Shown here: positions 62,101 through 64,000 of the stretch, in pieces
How the letters are laid out: each line of letters opens with the position of its first letter
Numbering within the stretch: position 1 is the stretch's first letter
DNA from: Mycteria americana
Taxonomy: Eukaryota; Chordata; Aves; Ciconiiformes; Ciconiidae
Assembly (NCBI RefSeq): GCF_035582795.1
Contig: NC_134368.1
Coordinates: 8,657,501 to 8,721,500, forward strand
DNA length: 64,000 nt
Direction of reading: 5' to 3'
Program-made: the position numbers and the translations under genes
The notes under the pieces: generated by a model
What the model was told of the DNA's origin: nothing
The model's database searches: none
What the model saw: only the letters and a program-made list of their open reading frames with translations

Positions 62101-64000
62101 CACTGCTTTGCAAACTACAGGGGAACTTCCTGTAGGTTTACAGAACTTCTCTTACACAAAGTCACTTGAAGGAAAGCACAGAACTTTATACAGTGAAATA
62201 CTTGGACTTAAAATGGTTTATAGTGACAAGAGCTATAACCACCTCTTTCTTTTCTTCTCCGTGATAGTGAAGAACTTGAAAACATCAGAAAGCCTTAATT
62301 ATGAGGAGTGCCATCATTTTTACATAACACTTAAACCCTGCCAACACAAGTAGGCTATGGCACCATTCTGCTCTTACCTCTCAGGAGCTGTGGGAGGAGA
62401 GGGAAAAGAATGACAAATCTTGCAGCAGATTTTATAAATGTTAATACATTCCTAGCTGCCCAGACTACGCATTCCTTCTTCCCATTGCTGTGCCCCCAGC
62501 AGATCAGAAGTTATCAAGACATTTCTTCCTGAGCTGTTACTTTTTCAAAGAGGTGAGGGTGGACAAAAAATGACAGTCTTGCTGTGTTGGTCAAAGGCAA
62601 ATGAGTTTTTGTGTGCTTAGACAAGTTACGTTCACTGTAGTTAAATACTTGTTTGGGATGTGAATAGGTTGTTGGTTTCTGATAGGAAATGTATTTTGAG
62701 AGTATAAACAAGAGTTTTGAAATCCAGTTTTCTGTGAATCTTAGTTTTAGCTGAATCTAGGGCAAGAGGGCAGAAGCTGTAAAAGGGCTTTTATTTCATG
62801 GTACCTGGATGCTCGGACATATCCCTTTCTTTCTCTAAATGCCTGCTCAGGATAATTTCAGTGTCCAGTAGAGGGAGTGCATACTGCATGCTCGACATTT
62901 TTCTCTATGCCACCTTTATCCAAAGCCAGCCATCATCTCAGTCTGTGTTTCTAGGTAAACTTGCACCAAGAGCAATACACCAGAGACACTTCGAGTTAAT
63001 TCTTGACTCTATTTAGATGAATTATTATAGAAGTACAATTGTAATTATTGGCTGAGACTGGTTTAAATAGAAATTCCTGTTTCCAGAGGTTTCATTCTTT
63101 TGTAGGAATAACTTACTTACGGCTAAAATGTTCCTTTAAAAATATTTTTTGCTGGTTAGAAACAGTTTCATTTGTTAAGGTCTTCTTCCTTTTCTTAAAA
63201 TACTAGATTTTTTGTTTCTTGTTTAGTGTCTGATTTGCAGCTGATTAGATGCAAATAATCTTGCAATTTTGGAAGTTGTGAGAGGATAAATGTGTACTGT
63301 ATTTTAAATCATGCACACTACCTTTCAATTCCATAAAGGGTTATCCCTTAGGATAATATTTGAAGTCCTCACATAGTTAATAGAAATGTAGCTCATTAGC
63401 GGTATTTTGTACACTGAGAGTGTATTTATCTCTTATGTAATTACCGTTGGGAAGCTGTAAAAGATTCACTACTCAGTCTGGCTAAAACTTGGACAGATAG
63501 GAGCTAGTAGGCAATATGATGTGAGAAACATCCTGCTCATTTGTCTGTCAGAAGAGTGATCATTTAACAGGCCTATTACATTTTGAATTTTTAATTTCAA
63601 GTTATATTAACAACCAGGGATATATAGTTTTTCATTAACTGTCTTCATTACTTTTAGTTTCACCTTTCCTTATCTTCTGTCAAATCTAAGCATGTGCTCG
63701 GATCTTGATTTATTCGTGTACTTAATTTTATCCATGTGAAACATCTGGTTGAATTCAATAATGCTATTAATAATTAGATTTGGAGAAGGCTGTCCTTGTG
63801 TTGTCCAGAACCTGAGCTGATCCCCAAACCTTACTGCAATACAAGTCAGAATTTTTTCTGAAAGAATAATGTCAGAAAATTGTTACAAATTATATTTACA
63901 AGTTAAATATTTGCTGGTCATAATTTAGTCTTAAAATATTTTAATGCATAAAAAGATTAAAATTTTAATGTGTAATAAATGATGCCAAGAGCTCTGCCAG
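59173..64000 (+). other. UVSSA: UVSSA intron, continues beyond the window
   Basis: I searched this stretch for the expected FVEVP/EGYEP exon and other C-terminal UVSSA segments and saw none. It is AT-rich. It contains a GT microsatellite (60304-60333), an 11-base inverted repeat (59678-59707) and scattered short ORFs (largest 112 codons at 60774-61112) without domains. An unrecognised divergent exon remains possible. Confidence 0.7.
60304..60333 (+). repeat. GT-type microsatellite
   Basis: Six GT/TG steps in a row are followed by imperfect GCATGTGTATGTATGTG. It is a short simple repeat in the last visible UVSSA intron. Confidence 0.9.

Overview
This window is vertebrate nuclear DNA, most likely from a bird. 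It holds short exons separated by long AT-rich introns with consensus splice signals. The interspersed repeats I recognise are all CR1-type LINE remnants, and SINE or satellite arrays are not obvious. It contains two protein genes in tandem on the + strand: the 3' three quarters of MAEA (macrophage erythroblast attacher, a CTLH/GID E3 ubiquitin ligase subunit) and the 5' part of UVSSA (UV-stimulated scaffold protein A, transcription-coupled DNA repair). From memory, these two genes are also neighbours on human 4p16.3, so the layout looks like conserved synteny. The species cannot be fixed from the sequence alone.

Bases 1-32.3 kb are MAEA. Seven constitutive coding exons run from residue 85 of the usual 396 to the stop codon at 31185-31187. 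An additional 38-codon, phase 0-0 cassette exon (17851-17964) would put a charged insert into the CTLH domain and give a 434-residue form. The intron at 29794-30498 carries textbook U12-type (minor spliceosome) signals, while the other introns look U2-type. The first complete intron is 15.8 kb and contains two CR1-type LINE fragments. The 3' UTR probably ends near 32.3 kb, after a pair of AATAAA signals.

Bases 32.3-49.4 kb are intergenic. I find no convincing gene there. It holds a degraded CR1 reverse-transcriptase fragment (about 37.25-37.65 kb), a G/T-rich tract, an alternating TA/TG palindromic microsatellite and a few short tandem duplications. The many small ORFs have no recognisable domains.

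Bases 49.45-50.6 kb are a strong CpG island. It contains a palindromic CRE overlapping an E-box, ETS and E2F-like sites, a 24-codon upstream ORF and the first coding exon of UVSSA. Six UVSSA coding exons follow (50302-59172), giving residues 1 to about 408: the VHS-like N-terminal domain, a charged helical segment, an acidic linker and the start of the central region. The C-terminal half lies beyond the right edge. The last 4.8 kb look like intron.

I found no novel multi-gene system. The points most worth checking are the U12-type intron and the CTLH-interrupting cassette exon of MAEA, and the UVSSA promoter architecture.
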